Positions 39,354 through 47,081 of a DNA stretch of 64,000 nt are shown one piece after another. The translations under genes were made by a program, and so were the position numbers. The stretch is from an uncultured Bacteroidia bacterium (GTDB lineage Bacteria; Bacteroidota; Bacteroidia; Bacteroidales; UBA932). Under the pieces are notes generated by a model. That model saw only the letters and a list, made by a program, of their open reading frames with translations. It did not search any database and was not told the DNA's origin. Location of the stretch: positions 224,990 to 288,989 of the forward strand of contig CACYGI010000002.1 of the NCBI GenBank assembly GCA_902773925.1, read 5' to 3'. Position 1 is the stretch's first letter. Every line of letters begins with the position of its first letter.

Positions 39354-39404
39354 TTTGTCCCAGAATTGTCCCGATGAAAGTGCCTTGAGCAAATCCGGGA
39401 CAAA
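39354..39404. promoter_or_regulatory. Left arm-type integrase sites
   Basis: Two GTCCC cores (39357 and 39368, 11 bp apart) in TTTGTCCCAGAATTGTCCCG, plus an inverted CGGGACAAAAT at 39396-39406. The same 11-bp-spaced pair occurs at 56269-56290 near the integrase. The arrangement fits tyrosine-integrase arm sites, by inference. Confidence 0.55.
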
Positions 39405-39409
39405 ATAGA

Positions 39410-39443
39410 ATACCCCGTCAGGAAATACATCCCGGCGGGGTAT
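39410..39443 (-). terminator. Hairpin after the leftward structural-like cluster
   Basis: ATACCCCG pairs with CGGGGTAT; in the leftward direction the stem is followed by TCTATTTTG. It probably ends transcription of the four small element genes. Confidence 0.6.
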
Positions 39444-39464
39444 CGCATTTAGAACCGTGGTTCC

Positions 39465-40154
39465 CTACTCCGAGGACAGCTTAGCCTGGGCAAGCACATC
39501 TCCGGACTTCTCGCCGGTGGCGGTGTTCACGTAGAAGTACTTGAAGAAGACCTTGGGGCTGCCGGCGGAAGGAGCGCCGCACTTGCTGTCGTAGGCACTC
39601 TTGATGTCGATGGCCGTGGCCACGGGAGTGTACGGGTCAGCGAAGGCAGCAGCCTTGCTGTAGGCGCGGGTGATACCGTTGCCCTGAGGGTCGGAGGCCT
39701 GGATGACGAGTTTCAGGTTGGTCACATCGCTGGGGATGGTGGCCAGCTGGAAGGTCATCGCAGAGGCGGTGAGGGTGATGGTCGCGGAATCCGGAGCGAC
39801 GACACCGGCGAGGTTCGGCACAGCGGTCATGATATTGCCGCCGCAATAAACCACCCAGTAGTTTAGCCTCATAAAGAGGTTGGCACCGGAAATCTTGGCC
39901 TTGGTACCCAGCACGGACTTGCCCTGTGCGGTGTTGGCCGCGGCATTCCAGGCAAGGATCTGCTCGTTGGTGAGACCCTGCCAGGCCTGAGAGAGCTGCT
40001 TGAAGACAGCTTTTACGGAAGACTGGAACGAGGTTCGGGTAGAACCGCCGTATCCACGATTGCGGATGTACTTTCTGCCGCGAGTCTTGGCGGCGGTGAC
40101 ACCCTTTGCGGAGCCCGACATTTCGTCGAAGGCGATTGAAGGATTATACTTCAT
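39465..40154 (-). CDS. DUF6266-like paralog 1
   Basis: 229 aa, no signal peptide or membrane segment. N-terminal SIAFDEMSGSAKGV and basic GRKYIRNRGYG, then a helical module: QLSQAWQGLTNEQILAWNAA, and SGANLFMRLNYWV. The C-terminal half (from about 110) looks like a beta-sandwich (Fn3/Ig-like) domain rich in Thr, Ala and Val. The layout resembles DUF6266 of Bacteroidetes and phage-type proteins with the same W-x-L-x-x-x-Q-x-x-W pattern; the assignment is tentative. Paralogs are at 40943 and 42118. Confidence 0.65.
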   Translation of the reverse strand: MKYNPSIAFDEMSGSAKGVTAAKTRGRKYIRNRGYGGSTRTSFQSSVKAVFKQLSQAWQGLTNEQILAWNAAANTAQGKSVLGTKAKISGANLFMRLNYWVVYCGGNIMTAVPNLAGVVAPDSATITLTASAMTFQLATIPSDVTNLKLVIQASDPQGNGITRAYSKAAAFADPYTPVATAIDIKSAYDSKCGAPSAGSPKVFFKYFYVNTATGEKSGDVLAQAKLSSE

Positions 40155-40185
40155 GGCGCAAAATAATTAATGGTTGAACATAAGG

Positions 40186-40935
40186 TTATTCTGAATTGTT
40201 TTCTCCATCCCTCACGAGGAAGGCAAAGATAAATGGATCGTATCCGGTGCTATCGAAACCGCTCATTCTCTCCTGGCAGGTGAACACTCCGTTCTCGACA
40301 TGGGCCAACGAGTATCCGTTTACCGAAGGGTTGTATTGGTTGGAGCCTCCGAGGAAAGGAACATCCGCGTTCACATCCGTAGGGAAATCCCCCATCTGCG
40401 CCTCCCACGGCTGGTTCCGGTAAGAGTACGAACAGCTCGAGAACTGCATGTGCAGGAACACCCAGTGTTCAAAGATGACGCAGAAGGTATCGGAACTCCA
40501 ATATAGGTAACGAGTCTCCTGGGTCATATTGATGCGTGTTCTGGTTCCCTTTATGGGGCTCCCGGGCTGGTTGAGCATCGGATACAGGGCCTGGATGAAG
40601 ATGGTTATCTCGCCCTTATCATCGAAGTTGGTGAACTTCTCCAGACAAATGGTGTTCTTGTCCTTAATCCACGTTTTAATGGCCGTACCGCCGTCATTAT
40701 TCCAGGTATAGGAAGAATACACGTAACGGTCCTGGAACGTCAGTATGGCGCCCGCAACGGCACTCCTGTTGATGCTGAGGTCAGGGACATATATCTCAAG
40801 TGTATCCACCCCTTGATAAGCTGCATTCGTGGGATCGTACGTGAACTTGGCGTTGAGAACAACGTAGTTCTCCGCCTGGTAGTCCTTGAACTGAATGGAA
40901 CCTGCACCGAAGTTATTGCCTGTAGAATTGAACAT
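40186..40935 (-). CDS. Unrecognised 249-aa protein of the DUF6266-like cluster
   Basis: I do not recognise a family. The protein is rich in aromatic residues (Tyr, Phe, Trp) and Asn/Gly, is predicted to be mostly beta-strand, and lacks a signal peptide. It ends FIFAFLVRDGENNSE. It lies 7 bases downstream of paralog 2 and 31 bases upstream of paralog 1, so it is co-transcribed with them. Such composition fits a receptor-binding, fibre or surface protein, but this is only inference. Confidence 0.6.
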   Translation of the reverse strand: MFNSTGNNFGAGSIQFKDYQAENYVVLNAKFTYDPTNAAYQGVDTLEIYVPDLSINRSAVAGAILTFQDRYVYSSYTWNNDGGTAIKTWIKDKNTICLEKFTNFDDKGEITIFIQALYPMLNQPGSPIKGTRTRINMTQETRYLYWSSDTFCVIFEHWVFLHMQFSSCSYSYRNQPWEAQMGDFPTDVNADVPFLGGSNQYNPSVNGYSLAHVENGVFTCQERMSGFDSTGYDPFIFAFLVRDGENNSE

Positions 40936-40942
40936 ATCCGTA

Positions 40943-42004
40943 TTAGTAAAGGATGCCGGGGCCGAAGACCTCCGTAGGTTTCACATAGTAGCCGCCTCGA
41001 TGGGCAAAGGTGATAGAGGAGCCGTCCCAGCTGGAGTTGCGCAGCCAGATTATGTAGGACTGGGCGGCCAGGGCGCAGTTGCCGTCGCCCATACCTCGGG
41101 CAAGAGCCATGCTGGTGCCGACGCAGTCTGCCGGAAGTTCATCTTCGAGATAGGCCTCAGAAGAAGCGACGTTGCTATGGCCGAGGCAGACGGTATCGAA
41201 GGAGATGACCGGAGCACCGGTGGAGAAGTCCACGTCACACTCAGAAACGTGGCTGTCCGGCTTGATGTCATCCATCGTAATTTTGTTGCGCTTGACATAG
41301 CCCTCGGCTTCGGCCTCTTCGGATGTGATGCATATCTTGCTATCGAAAGCACTCGCTCCAACGAAGCCGGTTTCTGTGTTCAGCCAGTACAACTCAAGGA
41401 AGACTTTGTCGCCCACAGCGGGCGCAAATCCTACGACCTTCATATAGCGGCCACGTACATTCGCATCGCCCCAGTCATCCTCGATACCGGCAGACACAAT
41501 CACAGTCTTGCTCCAACCGCTGGAAACACCGGCGGAAAGGCCTGCAGACATCTTGATAACAAGACGAAACGGGTCGTTCTGGTGTACGATCCCCTTGATG
41601 ATAAGATCGCTCGGAGTGACCCAGATTTCGTCGTAAACGACAGCGGGGATATTACTGATGTGGGAAGGCGCATCCATGAGAATGGACTTGCCCGCAAGGA
41701 GACGATTGGAATTGATGCGGACAAACGCATTGTGGGCGGTCATCTCCGCTGCCTTGCCAAAGTAGGATATACCTTTGAGATGATTGGCCAAAACCTCCCA
41801 GGCTTGCATTTGGGAATCAGAGAGCTGCTTGTACTCCCGGGAGATTTTGGACAATTGATTTCTTGTGGCTGCCTGAGAAGGTGTGAACACCTTGCTCTGA
41901 TAAGCACGTACAGAGAGTACATTCCTGCCTTGCACAGTCCTCGCGGTGACATCTTTCGCCGTACCGGAGAAGTCATTGAAGGCTATTGAAGGCTTTGCTA
42001 TCAT
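40943..42004 (-). CDS. DUF6266-like paralog 2 with extended C-terminus
   Basis: 353 aa. N-terminus KPSIAFNDFSGTAKDVTA and GRNVLSVRAYQ, then KISREYKQLSDSQMQAWEVLA and HNAFVRINSNRLL, align with paralog 1. After the shared module come a first beta-rich domain (about 110-215) and a second unrelated region (about 215-353) with several Cys and Trp, ending PTEVFGPGILY. A clear promoter (42040-42072) precedes it. No enzymatic motif is visible. Confidence 0.65.
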   Translation of the reverse strand: MIAKPSIAFNDFSGTAKDVTARTVQGRNVLSVRAYQSKVFTPSQAATRNQLSKISREYKQLSDSQMQAWEVLANHLKGISYFGKAAEMTAHNAFVRINSNRLLAGKSILMDAPSHISNIPAVVYDEIWVTPSDLIIKGIVHQNDPFRLVIKMSAGLSAGVSSGWSKTVIVSAGIEDDWGDANVRGRYMKVVGFAPAVGDKVFLELYWLNTETGFVGASAFDSKICITSEEAEAEGYVKRNKITMDDIKPDSHVSECDVDFSTGAPVISFDTVCLGHSNVASSEAYLEDELPADCVGTSMALARGMGDGNCALAAQSYIIWLRNSSWDGSSITFAHRGGYYVKPTEVFGPGILY

Positions 42005-42039
42005 AATCTAATTATGCTTAGCAGCCTCTGATTCCAATG

Positions 42040-42072
42040 CAAATATAATACTTTATTTTGAATTATTCAAAA
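42040..42072 (-). promoter_or_regulatory. Promoter of DUF6266-like paralog 2 operon
   Basis: Leftward TTTTG (42068-42072) and TATATTTG (42040-42047) form a -33/-7 pair with a 20-bp spacer, 36 bases before the start codon. Confidence 0.65.
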
Positions 42073-42117
42073 TTAGAAAGTTATGATATTTCACATAAAG
42101 TTACACTTTAGGCAAAA

Positions 42118-42831
42118 CTACAGCGACATCAGGAAGGATTTCTTCTTGAATATGTTCCGGTAGCCGGTCTCAGAATCGAGCAATAGATACCGCATATGAA
42201 CCTGGTACTCCTGCAGGTCCAAGTCCCAGATGTCCTTATACCCGGGAACCAAGACTTCCACCATGCAGTTGTTGGAAGTACAGTTCTCCTGGGCGACAAA
42301 TGACCGCAGATAGCCTGGCCTCCTACCGGAACCGGGAGTAGTCAACTGGAGGCGAACAGCAAGCCGGTATCTCGAAGGATTCGGACACCGATCCAGTTGC
42401 ACCCTCAACTTGAGGGATAGAGTATCACCTTCAACAACCGAAGCGCTGTGATATGAACAGTATACTACCGGCAGCTCCTCGAATGCCCTGGGGACCGGTA
42501 GATGCTCATTGCCAAGCTGTGCGAATCCGTGGTATCCGGAAACGAACAAATTATGGCCGGTGATGTGGTGGTCATTCTTGAACGGTGGGCGATGACTCTG
42601 TACGGTCAAGGCCAGCATATTCCACTGCTCCTGGGTCAACGGATCGAGTGTACGCCAGGCCTGCAAAGCACGAAGATGGACCGACTGCGCTTCCATCTGA
42701 GACAGCGTCCCCGGGAACTCCGGATGCGCTCTCTTCTTCCAGAAACAAACACCATCCCGGTGGTAGAAAGTAACCTCTCCCACGGAAGACCAGCAGTCTG
42801 AAAAACCGATGTTGGATTTATATTTTGGCAT
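42118..42831 (-). CDS. DUF6266-like paralog 3
   Basis: 237 aa. N-terminal KSNIGFSDCWSSVGEVTFYHRDGVCFWKKRA, then the shared module HLRALQAWRTLDPLTQEQWNMLA and ITGHNLFVSGYHGF. The rest is beta-rich (SYHSASVVEGDTLSLKLRVQLDR; VHMRYLLLDSETGYRNIF). It has its own promoter at 43005-43035 and a structured 5' leader. The gap to paralog 2 (113 bp) holds the next promoter. Confidence 0.65.
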   Translation of the reverse strand: MPKYKSNIGFSDCWSSVGEVTFYHRDGVCFWKKRAHPEFPGTLSQMEAQSVHLRALQAWRTLDPLTQEQWNMLALTVQSHRPPFKNDHHITGHNLFVSGYHGFAQLGNEHLPVPRAFEELPVVYCSYHSASVVEGDTLSLKLRVQLDRCPNPSRYRLAVRLQLTTPGSGRRPGYLRSFVAQENCTSNNCMVEVLVPGYKDIWDLDLQEYQVHMRYLLLDSETGYRNIFKKKSFLMSL

Positions 42832-43035
42832 ATCACTTTATCTATAATGAGGTGCCCTGTCTGACCATCACGGCAAGACAGGGCGTTGGGGAATTGTACT
42901 ATGTAGTGCCTGGGTCAGAGGGACCTCGGGCGTTGAACTCTTGGACACATAGGTAGCTCAAAGGTACCTCGGTATATGTAACAACTATTGTTGTAAGTCC
43001 AACACAAAGATACACAATAATTTCAATATATCAAA
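42832..43035 (-). promoter_or_regulatory. Promoter and structured leader of paralog 3
   Basis: Leftward TTTG (43032-43035) and TATCTTTG (43005-43012) are separated by 19 bp. The ~165-base leader before the ATG contains ACAAC/GTTGT and a strong stem GCCCTGTCT/AGACAGGGC with a 13-base loop (about 42855-42885). The stem lacks a T-run, so it is not a simple terminator and may act on translation or RNA stability. Confidence 0.5.
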
Positions 43036-43048
43036 CTAAAGTAATACT

Positions 43049-44468
43049 TTAATAAAAAATTGCGGGGTCAAAGGGGGCTGTGCCCCCTTGATTGTGCCAG
43101 ATTTTTGTCCCATGTTGCGACGTTCGGGCGGGGTACGGCGGTCGAGGTTTCACCTGCTTTGAAGCGTATATCAACTTGATAGGGCTCGAACTTTTCTGGG
43201 CGGCTGGCGCGACGGCGTCAGCCGTGGCGACAGACGAACGGAAAAGTTGAGCAGGCAAGGCCGTAGGCCGCGGCAGGTGAGCGACTTGATGCGGCTGAAG
43301 CGGGGTACGACGGTCTCTCGCGAACAGGCACGATCCTACGAATAGAAGCACAACGTCTGGACGCTGATGCGGGAGAGTCGGGCCGCCGGCTGGGGCTTGA
43401 GCAACGTAGCGGAAGGCGGAGGGTTGGAGGCGTCAAGGCGGCGGAGACCTTGTGGCTCCGACGACTCGCCGGAAACCCGGAGACGAGAGCGGAGTTTGCT
43501 GAAGCACCAGACGAATAGCGAGCCCGACATAAACCAAGCCGTAGGCTTACCGCGGAGTGGAGGGACGGGACTCTTCTGACGGAGCCTGCGGAGGAAGAGG
43601 AGTCACGGCCTGGAACGACCCAGCACCGGAGGTGCGTAAGGCGGCAGGATGCTCGCGCCTTGATAACGCTCCCAGCGGGCCACTACCCCACGAATCTTGA
43701 TAACGGTCCTGCGGTGCGGCACTTTGCGCCCCCGAACACTTGCAGTCCTTCCTACCGAAGGTGGTAGCGGAGGCAGTGGTATCCGGAGCGTCAGCGAAGG
43801 ATACGACTGCTGTAGCGGGGCTGGCGTCTTGATGACGGTGATACGAAGGAGCGCAAAGTGCGGAGTGAGCGACGGAGGGGAGGGGTGGTCCCCTCCCTGA
43901 GCGAACTCCTCTCCTGCCGCCGCCTCGCCTGGGCGGGGAACTGGCACAACGGTCCTAAAAGCCTCTGCCGGAACAACTTAACATAATCCGGATTGTGTTA
44001 ACCCGCAGCAGGTAGGACGTTGAAGGCGGGCTTCTGCCCCTCGCAACTTGATGTCCTTGATGCGGTGAGATACCGCTCGCGCGAGGAGTTACACAATCCC
44101 GATGGGATTATGTTAATGTTGTGGATTTCAAGCACTTACGGTGGTTCGAAGGGATGTCGCAGCCCAGGCGATTATGGCCCCTGGGGGCTGTGGGGGATAA
44201 ACCAGCACGGTGAGCTGGCAGTTGTGGAGCAAGCGCAGCGAGCGGAACAACTGACTGCTGACCGTGACCGCTTTCCCTTTAAGTGCGAGGGGGCGAGTCT
44301 GCGTCAGCAGTCTCGCTGCGCGGGGGCCAATGGAGCGGAGGGCGTCAGCAAGTCTGTGGCAGACTTGCTCTGACACAGTCTTGCAGCGAAGGGTGGCAAT
44401 GAAGGTTGCCTTTCTGGGCGGCTTGTCCGTCCCAGAAGGGCAAGTACCGCTTTCCTTTATTATTCGCC
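43049..44468. ncRNA. 1.4-kb palindrome-rich non-coding region, candidate large structured RNA
   Basis: No credible gene; the open frames are short, overlapping and without recognisable domains. The stretch is more GC-rich than flanking element genes and packed with stems: AAGGGGG/CCCCCTT, CGGC-GTCA-GCCG, GGCC-GTA-GGCC, AAGCC-GTA-GGCTT, GCACC-GGA-GGTGC, GGGGAGGGG/CCCCTCCC, CAAGTCTG/CAGACTTG and others. Some are nested: TCACCTGC (43150) with GCAGGTGA (43273) encloses GCTCGAACTTTTC with GAAAAGTTGAGC. CTTGAT occurs eight times, always on the + strand. It lies between the RM helicase stop and paralog 3. A structured RNA is the favoured reading; a DNA-level replication or packaging region is an alternative. 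Confidence 0.4.
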
Positions 44469-47048
44469 TCAGACGATCTGGAAGTAGCCTTTCTCGAATG
44501 CGGCTGGATATAGGAATTTCGCTTCCCTATCGGCAAATTTGATGATGACGTATTTATCGTCCATCGCCATGATTTCGCCTTCGCCAAAACTCTTGTGGAT
44601 GACGGTATCGCCCACCTGTAGACGCTCCCAGGGCTCCATTTCCTCTCCTTCTGGTTCCACTATCGGCTCCGGTTCCGGTTCTTCTTCCTGAGGCTGTTCA
44701 ACCAGCTTGGAAGTGTCAATTACGGTGTCCCATCCGCCGATGAGCGTGCCGGTATGTTTGTCTATGCCGGTGTATTCAAGGCTGGAATCTTCGTAGCGCT
44801 TGAACTTGTAGACAGCATCGTTCATCAATTCGCTGTTGAAGACGCCCAGGCTGACCAGCAAGCTGAAATCCTTGAGGGTAAGGCCCGTGACCTTGCGGAA
44901 AAGTTCCGGTTCGAGTTGTTCTATGACATCCTTGAGGCAGTATTCCCGGTAATCAGTAAGGTACATGAATACAGGGATACGAGTAGCGAACTTGATAAGT
45001 TTCTCCTGTATCTCCTTTCGCTTGCTCTTGTACTCTTTCTCTTCTTCTGTGAGTTCCTTTTTCTGCTTCGGTGTGAGGTCATCACCCTTCTCTTTCTTGG
45101 TATTCTTGACGTGGTCGGATTTGTTGATGATGGTCTCAATGTCGGAATTCAGATTGCGGAAACCTTCGATGTTCATCAGGGCCTTCATAGCCTCCGGATT
45201 GTTCATCAGGCGCTGGAGGGTGGCATTGTCTACATTGACCAGGACGGCGCTTTCCCACCTGCGAGCCAACAAGGTCGCGGTGGTACCGCTCATAGCCATA
45301 TCCAGCACACCGGCTGCGTCGATTTCCTTCATGGAAGAACCATCGTAAGCAAGGATAGGCAAGAACTTGATGAACTCCTCCACCTTCTTCTCCGGGTTGG
45401 TCTCCTTGACATTGAGTTGGCAACTGTATTCCTCAACCTGGCGCAACGCCCGGTTGGGGGCGAAATCGAATACGTAGCATAGAGGCTTGAGGATTACTTC
45501 CTCACCCTCTTCATCCTTTGTGGTCCAGGGGGACTGAACGCGGAAAGCGGCCTGGAAATAGGTTTCCGGAGACGTAGTATTGCGCAGCATCATAATGCCG
45601 GTCCAGGGCTTTACGGTGACGCCCGTAGACAGCTTACCGCAAGACAGGGTGATGGTCTTGGTCTGCTGCGGTTCGCCCATCGCATCATAGACAGGATCTA
45701 CTGCCTTCGCGCCCATGCCTGGCATTGGCGGTTTCTCTGTTCCCAGTTTCAGCTCCGTGACGATATTCTCCATATAAGCGCCACGGATAAGGTCGAGCCA
45801 TTTCTGGACATACTCCTCGTGTAAGAAATAATCGCCTTCTGCCCGGAAGAACTCATTCAGGTCAAATTCATCAAACTCGCCCTGTGATGCAACCTCGCTT
45901 ATGCTATCAGGCATCTGGTATGTGAGCATAACCATCTTTGGGAGCTGGGCATAAGGGTTGTTGTCGCCCTTCCAGGCTTCCTTTGCCGCCTGCTCGTCAG
46001 AATAGGTCCAGTTGTATATCTGTTCCTCGATGAATTCTCCCGTAGAGATTGCTCGGAATGGAGTGCCTGAGAGATAAAGGTAGGCTCCGGTGCGCAGCGG
46101 CATCAAGCCTTCGTCGTACAACTCACGAGCCTCCAATTCACGAACATTGTCGGCATCCTCGGTGATAATCTCCCCAACTTCCTCTGCCCGCTTCAGGGCA
46201 GGGTCTTTTTTGTCGTAGAAGTTCTTGGCGTTCTTGCCCCAGGCTCCATAGTGATATTCATCCAGGACGATGCAGTCCCAGTTTACAGTCTGAATCCACT
46301 TGTTAGTAGCCTTAATACCGCCAGCATCATTCTTTCCAAGCACATCCTGGAATGAGGCAAAGCAGACAAATGGCTTGCGCTCATTTACGTAGTTGAATTC
46401 GCGGTCTTCCTGCTTCTGGCAAAACTGCCAGCCCTCGAAATCTTTATGGGTAAGCAGATCTTCTTCCCAGGCAGTCTTCACCGCCGGCTTGAAGGTCAAG
46501 ACCAGCACCTTCTTCCATCCCATCTTGAGAGCAAGTTGATAGGTGGTAAAGGTCTTGCCGAAGCGCATCTTGGCATTCCACAAGAAGTGTGGAATGAGGC
46601 CGCGGTTAGAGGGGTCTTTCTTGAATGAATCGAAGTATGACGTTGTTTTTGCTACAGCCCTCTCTTGCTCCGGACGCATAGGAAAAGAGTAGATGCGATC
46701 GACCATCGTCTCTTTACCTTCGACTGCAGCAATGATGGCCTTTTCGACGTTTTTCACGTCAGTAACGAACCATTCTCCTTCCGGATTACGGATATGATTC
46801 TTGCGAAGAATCTTGTGAATGAGATGGTCGTCAAAGGAGGTACCGTCTTTACGCATGGCGGGGCGCTTGAGAACAATGTGGTATGGGATATTACCAGTCA
46901 GGTTCTGTTCTTTCACGCGAGTTTCCACGTCGCGGGTGGTATAGCCCACCTTAAGCCATCCTGAATGAGCGGGCACACCTACGTGTTCGTAAGCGTATAT
47001 CATTGGGGTCTCGCTGACCCTATTGCGGAGTAGGTCTTGTGCTGCCAT
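44469..47048 (-). CDS. GIY-YIG nuclease / SF2 helicase fusion, restriction subunit
   Basis: About 859 aa. The N-terminus (about 15-115) is a GIY-YIG domain of the T5orf172 type: MIYAYEH, LKVGYT, catalytic Arg in DVETRVKEQ and Glu in PEGEWF. The SF2 helicase follows: Walker A MRFGKTFTTYQ, DEXH box CIVLDEYHYGAWG and a late motif FQAAFRVQSPW like type III Res subunits. The last ~50 residues (VGDTVIHKSFGEGEIMA) resemble the Tudor-like C-terminal domain of PcrA/UvrD. The ATG at 47048 is preferred over a TTG at 47057. It lies 33 bases after the methylase gene. The likely role is ATP-dependent cutting of unmodified DNA. Confidence 0.8.
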   Translation of the reverse strand: MAAQDLLRNRVSETPMIYAYEHVGVPAHSGWLKVGYTTRDVETRVKEQNLTGNIPYHIVLKRPAMRKDGTSFDDHLIHKILRKNHIRNPEGEWFVTDVKNVEKAIIAAVEGKETMVDRIYSFPMRPEQERAVAKTTSYFDSFKKDPSNRGLIPHFLWNAKMRFGKTFTTYQLALKMGWKKVLVLTFKPAVKTAWEEDLLTHKDFEGWQFCQKQEDREFNYVNERKPFVCFASFQDVLGKNDAGGIKATNKWIQTVNWDCIVLDEYHYGAWGKNAKNFYDKKDPALKRAEEVGEIITEDADNVRELEARELYDEGLMPLRTGAYLYLSGTPFRAISTGEFIEEQIYNWTYSDEQAAKEAWKGDNNPYAQLPKMVMLTYQMPDSISEVASQGEFDEFDLNEFFRAEGDYFLHEEYVQKWLDLIRGAYMENIVTELKLGTEKPPMPGMGAKAVDPVYDAMGEPQQTKTITLSCGKLSTGVTVKPWTGIMMLRNTTSPETYFQAAFRVQSPWTTKDEEGEEVILKPLCYVFDFAPNRALRQVEEYSCQLNVKETNPEKKVEEFIKFLPILAYDGSSMKEIDAAGVLDMAMSGTTATLLARRWESAVLVNVDNATLQRLMNNPEAMKALMNIEGFRNLNSDIETIINKSDHVKNTKKEKGDDLTPKQKKELTEEEKEYKSKRKEIQEKLIKFATRIPVFMYLTDYREYCLKDVIEQLEPELFRKVTGLTLKDFSLLVSLGVFNSELMNDAVYKFKRYEDSSLEYTGIDKHTGTLIGGWDTVIDTSKLVEQPQEEEPEPEPIVEPEGEEMEPWERLQVGDTVIHKSFGEGEIMAMDDKYVIIKFADREAKFLYPAAFEKGYFQIV

Positions 47049-47081
47049 TTTTAACAATCGTTCTGGACAAAGAAGAGATAC

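Noticed and set aside
43603-44373. Open frames of 92-117 codons on both strands within the structured stretch
   Set aside because: They overlap each other in several frames, show low-complexity Arg/Pro/Ser translation typical of GC-rich non-coding DNA, lack Bacteroidetes ribosome-site context and have no recognisable domain.
43049-44468. Group II intron or retron in the structured stretch
   Set aside because: No reverse transcriptase gene and no recognisable domain V/VI signature or retron-type a1/a2 repeats were seen.
43049-44468. CRISPR array
   Set aside because: The CTTGAT motif is only 6 bp, spacing is irregular (9 to 374 bp), and no cas gene is in the window.
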